Assembly (NCBI RefSeq): GCF_019925205.1 | Contig: NC_083565.1 | Span: forward strand, 22,968,241 to 23,032,240 | Direction: 5' to 3' | Source of the DNA: Metopolophium dirhodum | Taxonomy: Eukaryota > Arthropoda > Insecta > Hemiptera > Aphididae | DNA: 64,000 bases | Shown here: one piece after another, positions 54,471-63,021 of the stretch | Layout: each line of letters opens with the position of its first letter | Numbering within the stretch: the stretch's first letter is position 1 | Program-made: the position numbers and the translations under genes | Notes under the pieces: generated by a model | What the model saw: the letters and a program-made list of their open reading frames with translations, nothing else | What the model was told of the DNA's origin: nothing | The model's database searches: none

Positions 54471-57400
54471 GTAAGGGTTCATTTAATTTGTTCTTTTTTA
54501 TTGTTAAAATTTTCATAGACGTTTTCAGAGTTCAACTGTGAATTTAACCTCGAGAAGTATGGAGAAAAACAAAAAACCGTTTGGCTCAAGAAAGATCGCC
54601 TTACCTTTTGCAGCACGCTGAAAATCCAGTGCAATGGTTTGTATTTTACATAACAGTATTTTGTTTTCTCTCTGTAATCTTCTTAATGTCTAAATTATCA
54701 ATTTTATAAATTTTAAAATTAAATAGTAAAACTAAATATAAATATAACATAATAATTTGGAATCACCTAATTCTTGTTATGTTTTTTAAACTTTTACTAT
54801 TTTGTTATATATGTAACAAGCTGGGAGTTCCGTTTTGTAAATCTTACAAAATATTTTTAGATAAACAAAAAATAACCTAGGTATAAATGGATTCCTAATA
54901 TATTATATTTGACTAATATTCCCAAAATATTAATGTAAAAACATATTTACATTACCTAATTAGATCTGTTTGAGTCATTTTAAAATCATAACTTAACTAA
55001 TACTATATTTTATAAAGGTATCCATGGGGTGATGAAGCATTTGAAAAAGCCCGTTCCGAGAAAAAACTTATTTTTCTATCTGTTGGTTATTCCACTTGTC
55101 ATTGGTGCCATGTTATGGAACATGAGTCATTTGAAAACCAAGATGTTGCAGCTGTCATGAATGAACATTATGTGAACATTAAAGTGGATCGAGAAGAACG
55201 GCCTGATGTTGATCAGCTGTACATGACTTTTGTTCAGGTATCTATACAAAATCTTTTATATACTTTGTCTTGCACTGTTTATCGTTGTTCATACTTACCC
55301 ACCTACGTATACACTTATTGCCTCATGTTTAAACATTAAAATGTACAACTATCAAAATACCGATAATCAGTTAGTAGTATTATTTGTACCTATATACAAA
55401 TTTAATAAATCTGCTTTTGTCAAAGATTTTAATTCTGAATTAAAATTGAAAAAATAATTATTAAAAATATTTCCTATTATGCTGTTTAGGTACTTTTGTT
55501 TGGATATTTTCAATAGTTAAGCACCAGCTGGAAGTTATGTCCTATATAAATAAGCAATACATTTTTTACATCAATTTATTTATAAATATACTAAAAACTT
55601 AAAGCCTAAATTATATACTTAGATAGGCTATACACTAGTAATGATGATTGATGGTAATGTTCCTTTAGCAGTTAAGCCTACAAACTATTTATTTGCTGTA
55701 TTGGTTAGGCGGGCGTCTGGTCAAGGAGGATGGCCCATGAGTGTATTTTTAACACCTGATTTGAAACCAATTGGTGGTGGAACATATTATCCACCTGAAG
55801 ATGCATATGGACGTCCTGGATTTAAAACTATTCTTTTACACATGGCTAAAAGGGTAAGTTAATCAACATAAATATTTTGATATAATTATGGATAATTATT
55901 TATTTATTTTTACTAGTGGAAAAGTGATTCAAAGTCCATGTTGGAAAATAGTTCAAAAATGATGAAAATACTTAATGATACTACAGCTTTTGATATACAA
56001 CTTGGGACTGAACTTTCTAATATTATGAAACCTAATCCTAAAACATGGATAACATGTTACTCACAACTTCAGAGAATTTATGATGATGAATGGGGGTGGT
56101 TTTGGTATGCCACCTAAATTCCCTCAGCCAACAATATTAGATTTTCTGTTTCACGTATCATATAAAATGTCAAAATCGTCTGAGGGGAAAAAGAGCTTAG
56201 AAATGGCTTTGGAAACTTTGCAAAAAATGGCCATGGGTGGCATACATGATCACATTGGCCAAGTAAGACATTTGTGTAGGTTAAAAAAATTTTTTACTTA
56301 CAATCATTTTTTTTTAGGGTTTTGCTAGATATTCTACAGATGAAAAATGGCATGTACCACATTTTGAAAAAATGTTGTACGATCAAGCACAGTTAGCTGT
56401 GTCATATACCACAGCCTTCCAAATAACCAAACATGAACAGTATTCAGATGTTGTTCATGATATCTTGCAATATGTCAGTAGAGATTTGAGTCATAAGGTA
56501 TTGTGTTTTCCTGATTATAATGTATTATGTATTTATTTTTAACAAGGTGCACTTGCTAAATAGAAAGAACTACTTTACTAATTAGTTACAATTTTTATTA
56601 AATATCAAAACCTGAAAAAATGTTGTTTTTTCAATGTTTAAAATGTATTAATAACTTTAAAATGTAATAATAATATCTAGTACTATGCTATAAATTATTT
56701 TAATGTGGGTAGAGCACAACTTTTTTTGAAATCAATAGCATAATAATAAATATTTATGTTTATATTCACTGGCAGATTTTATGAATAATTTAATTAAAAT
56801 AATAAAAATAATCATGTTTTTTAGCTAGGTGGATTTTATAGTGCTGAAGATGCAGATTCACTACCTGCAGTTGATTCTACCAAAAAACGTGAAGGGGCTT
56901 TTTGTACTTGGACACAAGAAGAAGCAAAGACACTCTTAGATCAACCTCTTGATTCAAAACCTGATATTAAGCTATCTGAACTATTTTGTTGGCATTTTAG
57001 TGTTTTACCCTAATGGTAATGTTCGACCAGACTCTGTAAGTGTATAGTTATGTGTTTAATAAATAGAAGCTATAGGCGTGCATAAGATTTTGTGCAGCAC
57101 CATAGATCAATAAGCAGCCCACTTATTTCCCTCATTATGACATAGGTAAAATATGTGTGAGGTAAAAATGTTGTATATTATCGTAAATCAATCAATTATT
57201 TAATTGAGTAAAATATTGTATAGTATTAACATAATATACATTATATCAACAAATAGGTAATAGTAGTCTAAAATAGGCCGTATAGTTGTGTCTGTATGTA
57301 TACGTCATACAATATGTATATGAAATATACAATTATGTCATATTTACAGACTTCTCGCATGAATAAATAATTTTTTGATTTTTATTTAAATCATATTTTT

Positions 57401-59921
57401 TATGTTTTCTATATTCTTAAAATATTTATTCTGTGTAAGGCTTTTTAAATAAATATTTGGTGGCCCACTAAATCAAAAATACATTTCAATGCACCATTTT
57501 CTTCACCTGTAAACGCCTATGGTAGAAACATTTATAATTATTAATTTATAGGATCCTCATGGAGAGTTATTGGGTCAAAATGTGTTAATAGAGTTCAGAA
57601 GCAAGGAAAATACTGCTAAAAAGTTTCAAATAACTGTGGAAAATTTAGAAAAAGAACTTAAAATTGCAAAAAGCATATTATTTGAAGCACGAAAAAAAAG
57701 ACCTCGACCACATTTAGATAATAAAATAATTACTTCATGGAATGGTAAGAATTGCTCTCCGTTTGTACCATTGATCTATTAATATATGTAGTATGTTCAC
57801 TAAAACATTCATCAGTAGAGATGAAATATGTATATATTCACAATAATTAGACTCTTTACTAGACTTTTAAGTAGTTCAGTTAATTAGGTTGATAATAATA
57901 AGATCATGGACCAAAGTTAACTAACAAGTACCAATTGTTTGCTTAACTTTTTATAGTATAATAATATCTATTATGATAACCAGTATAATATATTAATCTT
58001 ACCTGTCAATAAGGTACTTTTAATATCAGGGCACAAAAAAGTATAATATTTACAATTTACACTCCAGAACGTTATAAGTTTATTACCAGTATCAAGTATC
58101 AACTTTATTGTGTAACATTTATATTATATCTACTCTTTTGACTGTTTCCTATTAGGTATTTTATATTTTTTATATTATTTGAACTAAGAAATACTATAAT
58201 AGTATAAAATAGTAACTGTTTTACCATAATAACTTTGAAGTAAAGACAGAAGAAATACTATTTATTCTCATAAATATTCTAAAAATAGTAGGAAAAATAT
58301 AACATTTGTAAGCTTATGAAAACTATATTTTTAGTGCTGTACTGGTGAATGGTTCTGATGACTTCCCTCTAAATATGCTTATATTATTACTCGTATCTGA
58401 ACAAATGCTTAACTCTGTTATTTTTTCTTGCGAATAACACTGTCTTATGGATAATATTAGCATTGAGTATATATTTTATAGAGACACAATGTACTATCAA
58501 AATGTCCTACGCTCCCCGTAGGCGGCTAATAGATGGCGCATGGAAAAATTTGTCGCGAAGGATAAAACAGTGTAGTAATTCTACCTTTTAATAATTATTG
58601 TATACAATCGCCAGTGTCAAATTAATCATCATAATTAATCATCAGATTTATTCTAGTATGTAGAATATAGTAGTGAAATGAATTATTATGTCAAACAATA
58701 AAATACGAGTAATAATATAATATCATTTCATTTCATCTATTATCAAATAAAACAATATTGTTAGTGACTGGTAGCTAAGTGTCAATGAACTAATATTTAG
58801 CGTAACATCATGTGTCTATATCGTATGTCACTATCAGACAAATTTGTTTTGTTGCCTATAAGACTTTATAATATGAAAGTTTCACTTTTTTATATTGTAT
58901 TTCATGTATTTTACAGGACTTATGATAACAGCATATGCAAGAGCAGCATCAGCATTAAATGTGGAGGAATATAAACAAAGAGCTATTAAAGCCGCCGAAT
59001 TTCTTAAAACACATGCGTGGAACAATAGTGTATTGTTACGATCGTGTTATGTAGATGATAATGGAGACATCGCCAACATGTAATTTACCATGCAATTTTG
59101 TGGGATTTTAAATGTTGATTGTTCCATATCTTTTTTATAGAGAAAAACCCATTGCTGGTTTTCTCAATGACTACGCTTTTCTCATACGTGGTCTTCTAGA
59201 TTTGTATGAATGTACACTACAGTCTAAATGGTTAAAATGGGCTGATGAACTGCAAGAACAGCAAGATGAGTTGTTCTGGGATAAGGAGAAATTTGGATAC
59301 TATTCTTCATCTGACAAAGATCCCAGTATCATCTTGAGGTTCAAGAGTGGTAAGATGATGATTGATTAAACATGAATGTATAAATTTAAAATCTTCTTTC
59401 TAGATCATGATGGAGCGGAACCTTCTGGTAATTCAATATCGGCATTAAATCTATTAAGACTATCAATATTGACTGAAAAGTCTGAATACCGTTCCAAGAT
59501 TGATCCTTTATTTTTGGCATTTGCTGGCCGTTTGTCTAGCAGTTCAAGTGCTTTACCAGCATTAGTGTCTGCGCTTACTCTACATTGTGATTCAATCACT
59601 TCTGTAAGTATAATATTGATTATTTTACGATTATTTTTAACTTACAGCTGTTCTGTCTAGGTATACGTTACTGGTGATTTGGATAATCCTGAGTTAGAAG
59701 CACTTTTATCTGCTATCAGACAGCGCTATATGCCTAATCTTGTATTAGCTCTTGCTGATGAAAACTCTTTATCAGAACTAGCAAAAGGCTTAGGGATTGC
59801 GGAAAATGGGAAAGTTGCTGCATATGTATGCAAGAATAATACATGCAATTTACCAGTACATAGCACAGAAGAGTTAATTGCCTTATTAGATGGGAGAGTG
59901 GAAAGCCCAGCTAGCAACTAG
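54361..59921 (+). CDS. SPATA20: SPATA20 (DUF255 thioredoxin-like protein), 12-exon gene with four 1-nt frame breaks
   Basis: Spermatogenesis-associated protein 20, homologous to the bacterial YyaL family: an N-terminal thioredoxin-like DUF255 domain followed by an alpha/alpha-toroid, six-hairpin-glycosidase-like region. The biochemical role of the family is poorly known; a redox role is suggested by the fold. Exons: 54361-54470, 54519-54636, 55018-55237, 55709-55853, 55917-56262, 56318-56497, 56825-57035, 57552-57744, 58917-59079, 59141-59349, 59404-59603 and 59661-59921. All introns are GT-AG and phases agree across them. Landmarks in order are NRLAQERSPYLLQHAENPV, the CHWC active-site-like motif (about residues 103-106), VDREERPDVD, GGWPMSVFLTPDL, GGTYYPPED, KWHVPHFEKMLYDQAQLA, GGFYSAEDAD, RPRPHLDNKIITSWNG, GFLNDYAF, RGLLDLYE and DHDGAEPSGNS. 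Exons 2, 4, 5 and 7 each carry one surplus base in a homopolymer. Leaving these out gives 783 residues, close to human SPATA20 as I recall it. Family identity is very secure; whether the locus is functional is unresolved. Confidence 0.95.
54519..54636 (+). CDS. SPATA20: SPATA20 exon 2, start of DUF255; +1 break in A6
   Basis: The exon follows a TTTCATAG acceptor and ends at an ATG|GTTTGT donor. From the acceptor, the frame continuing exon 1 reads RFQSSTVNLTSRSMEKNK; the conserved NRLAQERSPYLLQHAENPV is in the next frame. The switch falls in the A6 run at 54571-54576, and one A fewer restores a single frame. An alternative is an acceptor at TATGGAG (ending 54564), which would join exon 1 in frame without an indel, but it has no polypyrimidine tract. 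The conserved RSPYLLQHA block identifies the family. Confidence 0.85.
54637..55017 (+). other. SPATA20 intron 2
   Basis: A 381-nt AT-rich intron between the conserved exons 2 and 3, with donor GTTTGT and acceptor ATAAAG. I see no repeat or ORF in it. Confidence 0.8.
55018..55237 (+). CDS. SPATA20: SPATA20 exon 3, thioredoxin-like core with CHWC
   Basis: Encodes WYPWGDEAFEKARSEKK, then LIFLSVGYSTCHWCHVMEHE with the CXXC-type motif at 55097-55108, and VDREERPDVDQLYMTFVQ. The acceptor is ATAAAG and the donor CAG|GTATCT, phase 0. The frame is intact throughout. This is the most conserved part of the family and alone is enough to call DUF255. Confidence 0.95.
55238..55708 (+). other. SPATA20 intron 3
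   Basis: A 471-nt intron. The coding frame runs some way past the donor by chance. An in-frame AG at 55670-55672 could act as an acceptor but would insert about a dozen residues unknown in the family, so the TTAG at 55708 is preferred. Confidence 0.75.
55709..55853 (+). CDS. SPATA20: SPATA20 exon 4, GGWPMSVFLTPDL block; +1 break in GGG
   Basis: Starts after a TTAG acceptor and ends at AGG|GTAAGT. Phase 0 on both sides requires a multiple of three, but the exon is 145 nt. The seven bases before TCT-GGT-CAA contain GGG at 55711-55713. With GG the exon reads AASGQGGWPMSVFLTPDL, which has the same spacing from the preceding VQ to the W as the human protein. The rest (GGTYYPPEDAYGRPGFKTIL) is intact. 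Confidence 0.9.
55917..56262 (+). CDS. SPATA20: SPATA20 exon 5, linker into toroid domain; +1 break in G5
   Basis: Acceptor TTTTTACTAG, donor CAA|GTAAGA, 346 nt. The upstream part reads WKSDSKSMLENSSKM through CYSQLQRIYDDEWG. At the G5 run 56092-56096 the frame shifts, and the family block GGFGMPPKFPQPTILDFLF continues in the next frame, then GGIHDHIGQ. One G fewer gives 345 nt and a continuous frame matching the family's DEEYGGFAEAPKFPTP region. Confidence 0.92.
56318..56497 (+). CDS. SPATA20: SPATA20 exon 6
   Basis: Encodes GFARYSTDEKWHVPHFEKML and YDQAQLAVSYTTAFQ, ending in RDLSHK at a GTATTG donor. It is exactly 60 codons, phase 0 on both sides, with no disruption. HVPHFEKMLYDQAQL is a hallmark block of the family. 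Confidence 0.95.
56825..57035 (+). CDS. SPATA20: SPATA20 exon 7; +1 break in CCC
   Basis: Starts LGGFYSAEDADSLPAVDSTK after TTTTTTAG and carries KREGAFCTWTQEEAKTLL. Near the end, HFSVLP is followed by an in-frame stop unless one base is omitted. The CCC at 57008-57010 is the simplest site, after which NGNVRPDS continues to the GTAAGT donor. The length is 211 nt where phase demands 210. A second AG four bases downstream of the chosen acceptor would not keep the frame. Confidence 0.9.
57071..57521. mobile_element. hAT-like MITE inside SPATA20 intron 7
   Basis: The ends form terminal inverted repeats: TATAGGCGTGCAT on the left and, read from the other end, CATAGGCGTTTAC. The element is flanked by an imperfect 8-bp direct repeat, ATAGAAGC (57063-57070) and GTAGAAAC (57522-57529), matching at 6 of 8 positions. 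An 8-bp target duplication fits the hAT superfamily. It has no coding capacity, makes up most of the 516-nt intron 7, and leaves both splice sites untouched. Confidence 0.6.
57552..57744 (+). CDS. SPATA20: SPATA20 exon 8
   Basis: Encodes DPHGELLGQNVLIEFRSKEN, a lysine-rich helical stretch, and the conserved RPRPHLDNKIITSWNG, ending one base into a Gly codon at a GTAAGA donor. No disruption. Confidence 0.95.
57745..58916 (+). other. SPATA20 intron 8, largest intron
   Basis: 1172 nt, AT-rich apart from a short GC-richer patch at about 58505-58560 that contains a small inverted repeat (CTACG...CGTAG). No ORF, tRNA or clear transposon boundary was seen. Confidence 0.75.
58917..59079 (+). CDS. 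SPATA20: SPATA20 exon 9
   Basis: Completes the Gly codon and reads LMITAYARAASALNVEEYKQ, then AAEFLKTHAWNNSVLLRSCY and DDNGDIAN, with a phase-2 donor (CAT|GTAATT). It follows the largest intron of the gene (57745-58916, 1172 nt). No disruption. Confidence 0.94.
59141..59349 (+). CDS. SPATA20: SPATA20 exon 10
   Basis: Reads IEKPIAGFLNDYAFLIRGLL and DLYECTLQSKWLKWADELQE, followed by LFWDKEKFGYYSSSDKDP. GFLNDYAF and RGLLDLYE match the family's toroid-domain motifs. Acceptor TTTTTTATAG, donor AGTG|GTAAGA. No disruption. Confidence 0.95.
59404..59603 (+). CDS. SPATA20: SPATA20 exon 11
   Basis: Encodes the family motif DHDGAEPSGNSISALNLLRL and continues to HCDSITS at a GTAAGT donor. Introns on both sides are 54 and 57 nt. 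No disruption. Confidence 0.95.
59661..59921 (+). CDS. SPATA20: SPATA20 exon 12, C-terminus and stop
   Basis: Starts VYVTGDLDNPELEALLSAIR after TGTCTAG and includes RYMPNLVLALADEN and AAYVCKNNTCNLPV, which match the family C-terminus (YIPNKVLILADG and TAYVCENQACSVPI in the human protein). It ends at a TAG after SPASN. No disruption. Confidence 0.94.
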   Translation, partial: VYVTGDLDNPELEALLSAIRQRYMPNLVLALADENSLSELAKGLGIAENGKVAAYVCKNNTCNLPVHSTEELIALLDGRVESPASN

Positions 59922-60094
59922 CTAAGTTGCTCAGTATGAATATAATTTTAGTTTTGTAACATTTTAAATGTATTTATTATTTAATATTATTATCAATATA
60001 TGTGTATTGTTTATTAACTTTTTGAAGTTTAATATAACATATGCCATAGAGTAATTTTGTTAGATGTTTCATGGGAACATATATCAAAGATCAC

Positions 60095-60100
60095 AATAAA
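60095..60100 (+). terminator. SPATA20 polyadenylation signal (AATAAA)
   Basis: A canonical AATAAA lies 174 nt after the stop codon, the first one on the + strand after the gene. Cleavage would be expected 10-30 nt further on. The implied 3' UTR of roughly 200 nt is AT-rich and carries no recognisable element. Confidence 0.65.
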
Positions 60101-60426
60101 CACTTACAATTCAATTATGAGGACTTATATTTAATACTTAAAATTATTTCTACTAGAGATGGTGGCCAGTATCGTAGAGAGTGTTATGCCTATTAGATCC
60201 ACCTTGACTATGGCAGTATCATAACATAAATATATAATAATAATTCACGATTATAAGTAATTTAAAAGTGAAAAATCACTAGTCATAGTCACAACTCTCA
60301 GGTATGAAAAAATGTATTCATAGTAACAAAGTAACTACTGTACCTTCCAGTAATATTTCTCATTATGAAAATGAATAACTTAGTAAAATAGGTACTACAG
60401 TCTATAATTAATCCATTTCAAGGTAG
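60101..60426. other. Short AT-rich spacer after SPATA20
   Basis: Contains the expected SPATA20 cleavage site and then nothing recognisable up to the LINE target-site duplication. Confidence 0.6.
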
Positions 60427-60437
60427 GTAAAGACATT
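60427..60437 (+). repeat. Target-site duplication, left copy
   Basis: GTAAAGACATT, identical to 61494-61504. It directly abuts the poly-T run that is the LINE's poly(A) tail on the other strand; its last two T bases could also be counted in that tail. Confidence 0.88.
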
Positions 60438-61493
60438 TTTTTTTTTTTTTTATAGCATTATAGGCCATTTAGGCCCTTTGCTGCCAATATCAAATTCTTC
60501 CACTCTTCTCTATTATATGCATGCATTAGGTCTCCATGCCAATCTGGTCTTAACTCCTGGATATCTCTTTTGACTGCATCTATCCAACGCTGCTTCGGTC
60601 TGCCGCGAGGTCTTTTCCTGTTTAAGTTGTTTACAATTACCTTCTTGACAATACTATTATCCGCTCTCCAAACGTGACCAGCCCACTCCATTCTAGTGCC
60701 TTTTACAAATTGTACTATATTTCCTTTTCCATATAATTGTTGTATTTGTTCGTTTGACCTTCTCTCCCACACTTGGGTATCAGGATTATATACGGGACCA
60801 TAGATTTTTCTTAACACCTTCCTTTCAAATATCTTATGTTTATTCTCATATCCTGCTGTTGTAGCCCAAGTACAGCATGCATAAGTCACAACTGGTCTGA
60901 GGTACGTAGTATATAGCTTCTCTTTATTTTTCCTAGATAATAATTTTGACTTAAACAGATGTGACATAGCAAAGTAACATCCATTCCCAGCTTTTAAACG
61001 GAGTTTTATTTCATTATGCATACAGTTTCTATTATTTATGTTGACTCCGAGATATTTGAAGTCATGTACTTGTTGAAATGATATCCCATCGACTTCCAAG
61101 TCTGAATCATCTTCATTATCTCGTGCTTCTCTTGTCATGAACATATATTTGGTCTTCTCCTGGTTTATAGACAGCCCTATATGTTTGCATACTTTCATTA
61201 GATCTGACATACTGTTTACGGTATCTTGCTTCGTATCACCTAAAATTATTATATCATCCGCATATGCTAGTAGGGTATGGTTCTCATTTAATTCCATTAT
61301 CTGTCGTCGTGGCATTCTCCTTAACACACTTTCTAACGCTAAGTTAAATAATACAGGTGATAGTGCATCACCCTGTCTTAGTCCTTTACCAACTTCAAAA
61401 GGGTCTGATAGCTCTCCTTGTACCCGAACCACACATTTTGTGTTACTGTTGCATAATTTTATTAAGTTAACTATTTTATTTGGAATACCTAGA
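60438..61493 (-). mobile_element. 5'-truncated LINE (non-LTR retrotransposon) copy with TSD and poly(A)
   Basis: On the minus strand the element starts abruptly inside a reverse-transcriptase reading frame and ends with a TAA stop, a six-base 3' tail and a poly(A) run (poly-T on +, up to 60451). It is bounded by a perfect 11-bp direct repeat, GTAAAGACATT, at 60427-60437 and 61494-61504. Truncation at the 5' end, a poly(A) tail and a short duplication are the signature of target-primed reverse transcription. The perfect duplication and the unbroken frame argue for a recent insertion, about 340 bp past the SPATA20 poly(A) signal and in opposite orientation. Confidence 0.93.
60458..61492 (-). 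pseudogene. C-terminal half of a LINE reverse transcriptase (truncated ORF)
   Basis: The frame is open for 344 codons from the truncation point. It contains the motif-B-like GLRQGDALSPVLFNLALE, the catalytic LLAYADDIIIL (YADD), DFKYLGVNIN and thumb-like sequence RPVVTYACCTWATTA, then a C-terminal region with WAGHVWRA and RPRGRPKQRWIDAVKRD typical of arthropod LINE ORF2 proteins. The endonuclease domain and RT motif A with its catalytic Asp are missing, so it cannot be active. The clade (RTE-, Jockey- or CR1-related) cannot be settled from this part. There is no ATG at the start because the 5' end is a truncation. Confidence 0.92.
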
Positions 61494-61504
61494 GTAAAGA
61501 CATT
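61494..61504 (+). repeat. Target-site duplication, right copy
   Basis: GTAAAGACATT, identical to 60427-60437, directly adjoining the truncated 5' end of the minus-strand LINE copy. Confidence 0.88.
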
Positions 61505-61924
61505 ATAATATTATATTTTCATATCAACAATAATATAATTAATTGTATTATTGCCCACATAATAATAGGTTTCTGTCTAGATGACTAGAAGATATTGTAC
61601 TTCAGAACATGATATAAATGTATTTTTAAATTGTTTCATGTCTACGTTGCAGTGCAAAACAATAAAAATAAATAAATATTGTCTTATGACATCAGTTAAG
61701 GCAGTTTGGAAATTTTCATTTAATTTTTGGTAAATGGAAAATTTCTTTTAAACCCTAAAAATAAAACTCCAAATTTTTCCATTATTACGTATATAAAAAT
61801 TATGTCTGGATTTAAAACAATATTTTATAACTCAGGTGATAAAAGCTAGATATTTTTTCATATACAGACACCCTGGGCCGATATTTGAAAAATATTAAAA
61901 TTCCTTAGTCTCAGTTTTTATTTA

Positions 61925-62233
61925 TAAGCATTTAAAGTTCAAATCTTGACAAAATACGGAAAAATCACGAAAATTAGCAAATTATTTTGAGTTGAGAATT
62001 CATAAAAATTTTTCTTTTTAAATATAAGATTTGAAAATGTAATACAAGATTAAACATAAGTTTGTCTACGTTTATCAAAAAAAAAAAAAATGTCTACAAG
62101 AAAGTCAAATTAAATTTTTATGAGCGTTTGAAATTCGTATTTTTACAACATTTGATATTCATTTGATTTCTCGTGTAACGATTTTCTTATTTTGTTGTAA
62201 TTAAAAAACGAATGACAGTAGACACTTTATCTT
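61925..62233 (-). repeat. Dispersed AT-rich repeat, copy B (inverted relative to copy A)
   Basis: Read on the minus strand it starts AAAGTGTCTACTGTCATTCG and follows copy A closely: ACAACAAAATAAGAAAAT, the CACGAGAAATC word, TTTCAAACGCTCATAAAAAT, GTAGACATTTTTTTT, GATAAACGTAGA and the ATTTTCGTGATTTTT stretch. By eye, identity is roughly four bases in five. It lies between the two LINE fragments. Confidence 0.7.
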
Positions 62234-62689
62234 TATACTTATTATTATTATTATTATGATTAAAAAAATATAATCACACACATTTTTTGAGAAACTACTC
62301 ATCCGACATCCACGTGGTGTCTTCTGTGTAATGTTAATAGGCTGAAGGGACTCAACTCGAACAACTTAAAAATATTGGTCGGACTCCGTTAACCCGTTTG
62401 AAATCGTAGCTACTGAACGACAATATATTTTGGTTATTTATCAAAATGGAAGCCTCTTTAATTATTTGTAACTTATTTTTTTACGTTGTTCAATATTTCA
62501 AATCTCAGTATTAGATTTATGTTAATGCGGCGCATTAGATAGGCAATTCAGGTACACTATCACCGCGTGCAGTAGTTTTTTCGATAATACCATCTGATAA
62601 AACTATCATCTTATCCTTATGTACGAATACAACTACTGCCCTCTTAAACAGGTAAAAGTGAATAAGCAATAAATAATAACGCAGTAGTT

Positions 62690-63021
62690 TTGAGAAATAT
62701 AACTATTTCTTGTTAGTTGTTATATTTTATAAATCGACAAATCGAAAACGATATGTTAGATTACATGATAGTATATTCGACATCTGGTGTACCTCATGGG
62801 GCTATTCTTCACCGTTATTGTTTTCTCTAAATGTAAATAGTGCGGCCTCTGTTATATGTTACGCACGCCTTCCTATATTTGCCGATAACATGAAACTCTT
62901 TATGCGTATCCACAATGAAAATGATGCTAGTCTTCTCCAATCATACGTCAATCGGTCAGTATATGTTGACCTAGTATTACTGAGTGAAGCACTTAACGTA
63001 AGACACCAATTATTGCAATAG
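62690..63021 (+). pseudogene. Degraded LINE reverse-transcriptase fragment (Jockey/CR1-like)
   Basis: Recognisable pieces in order are TNRKRYVRLHDSIFDI, TSGVPHGA (the GVPQG block, in a neighbouring frame), SPLLFSLNVNSAASV (the LSPLLF block), ARLPIFADNMKLFMRI (the YADD block, now FADN) and LLQSYVNRSVY. The GVPQG and SPLLF blocks lie in different frames, so at least two small indels have occurred, and a catalytic Asp is replaced by Asn. It is an old, dead copy. No poly(A) tail or target duplication was found, so its ends are approximate. Confidence 0.8.

Noticed and set aside
54571..57010. Programmed +1 ribosomal frameshifting to explain the four SPATA20 breaks
   Set aside because: The sites share no slippery motif, differ in base and codon context, and four efficient shifts in one nuclear mRNA is implausible.
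59405..59917. Minus-strand ORFs of 64 and 63 codons
   Set aside because: Antisense shadows of SPATA20 exons 11 and 12.
54361..59921. Bacterial origin of the DUF255 gene, since bacteria have YyaL homologues
   Set aside because: The gene has 11 spliceosomal introns and matches animal SPATA20 throughout; it is an ancient eukaryotic family member.
61137..61508. 123-codon + strand ORF
   Set aside because: Antisense shadow of the LINE reverse-transcriptase frame.
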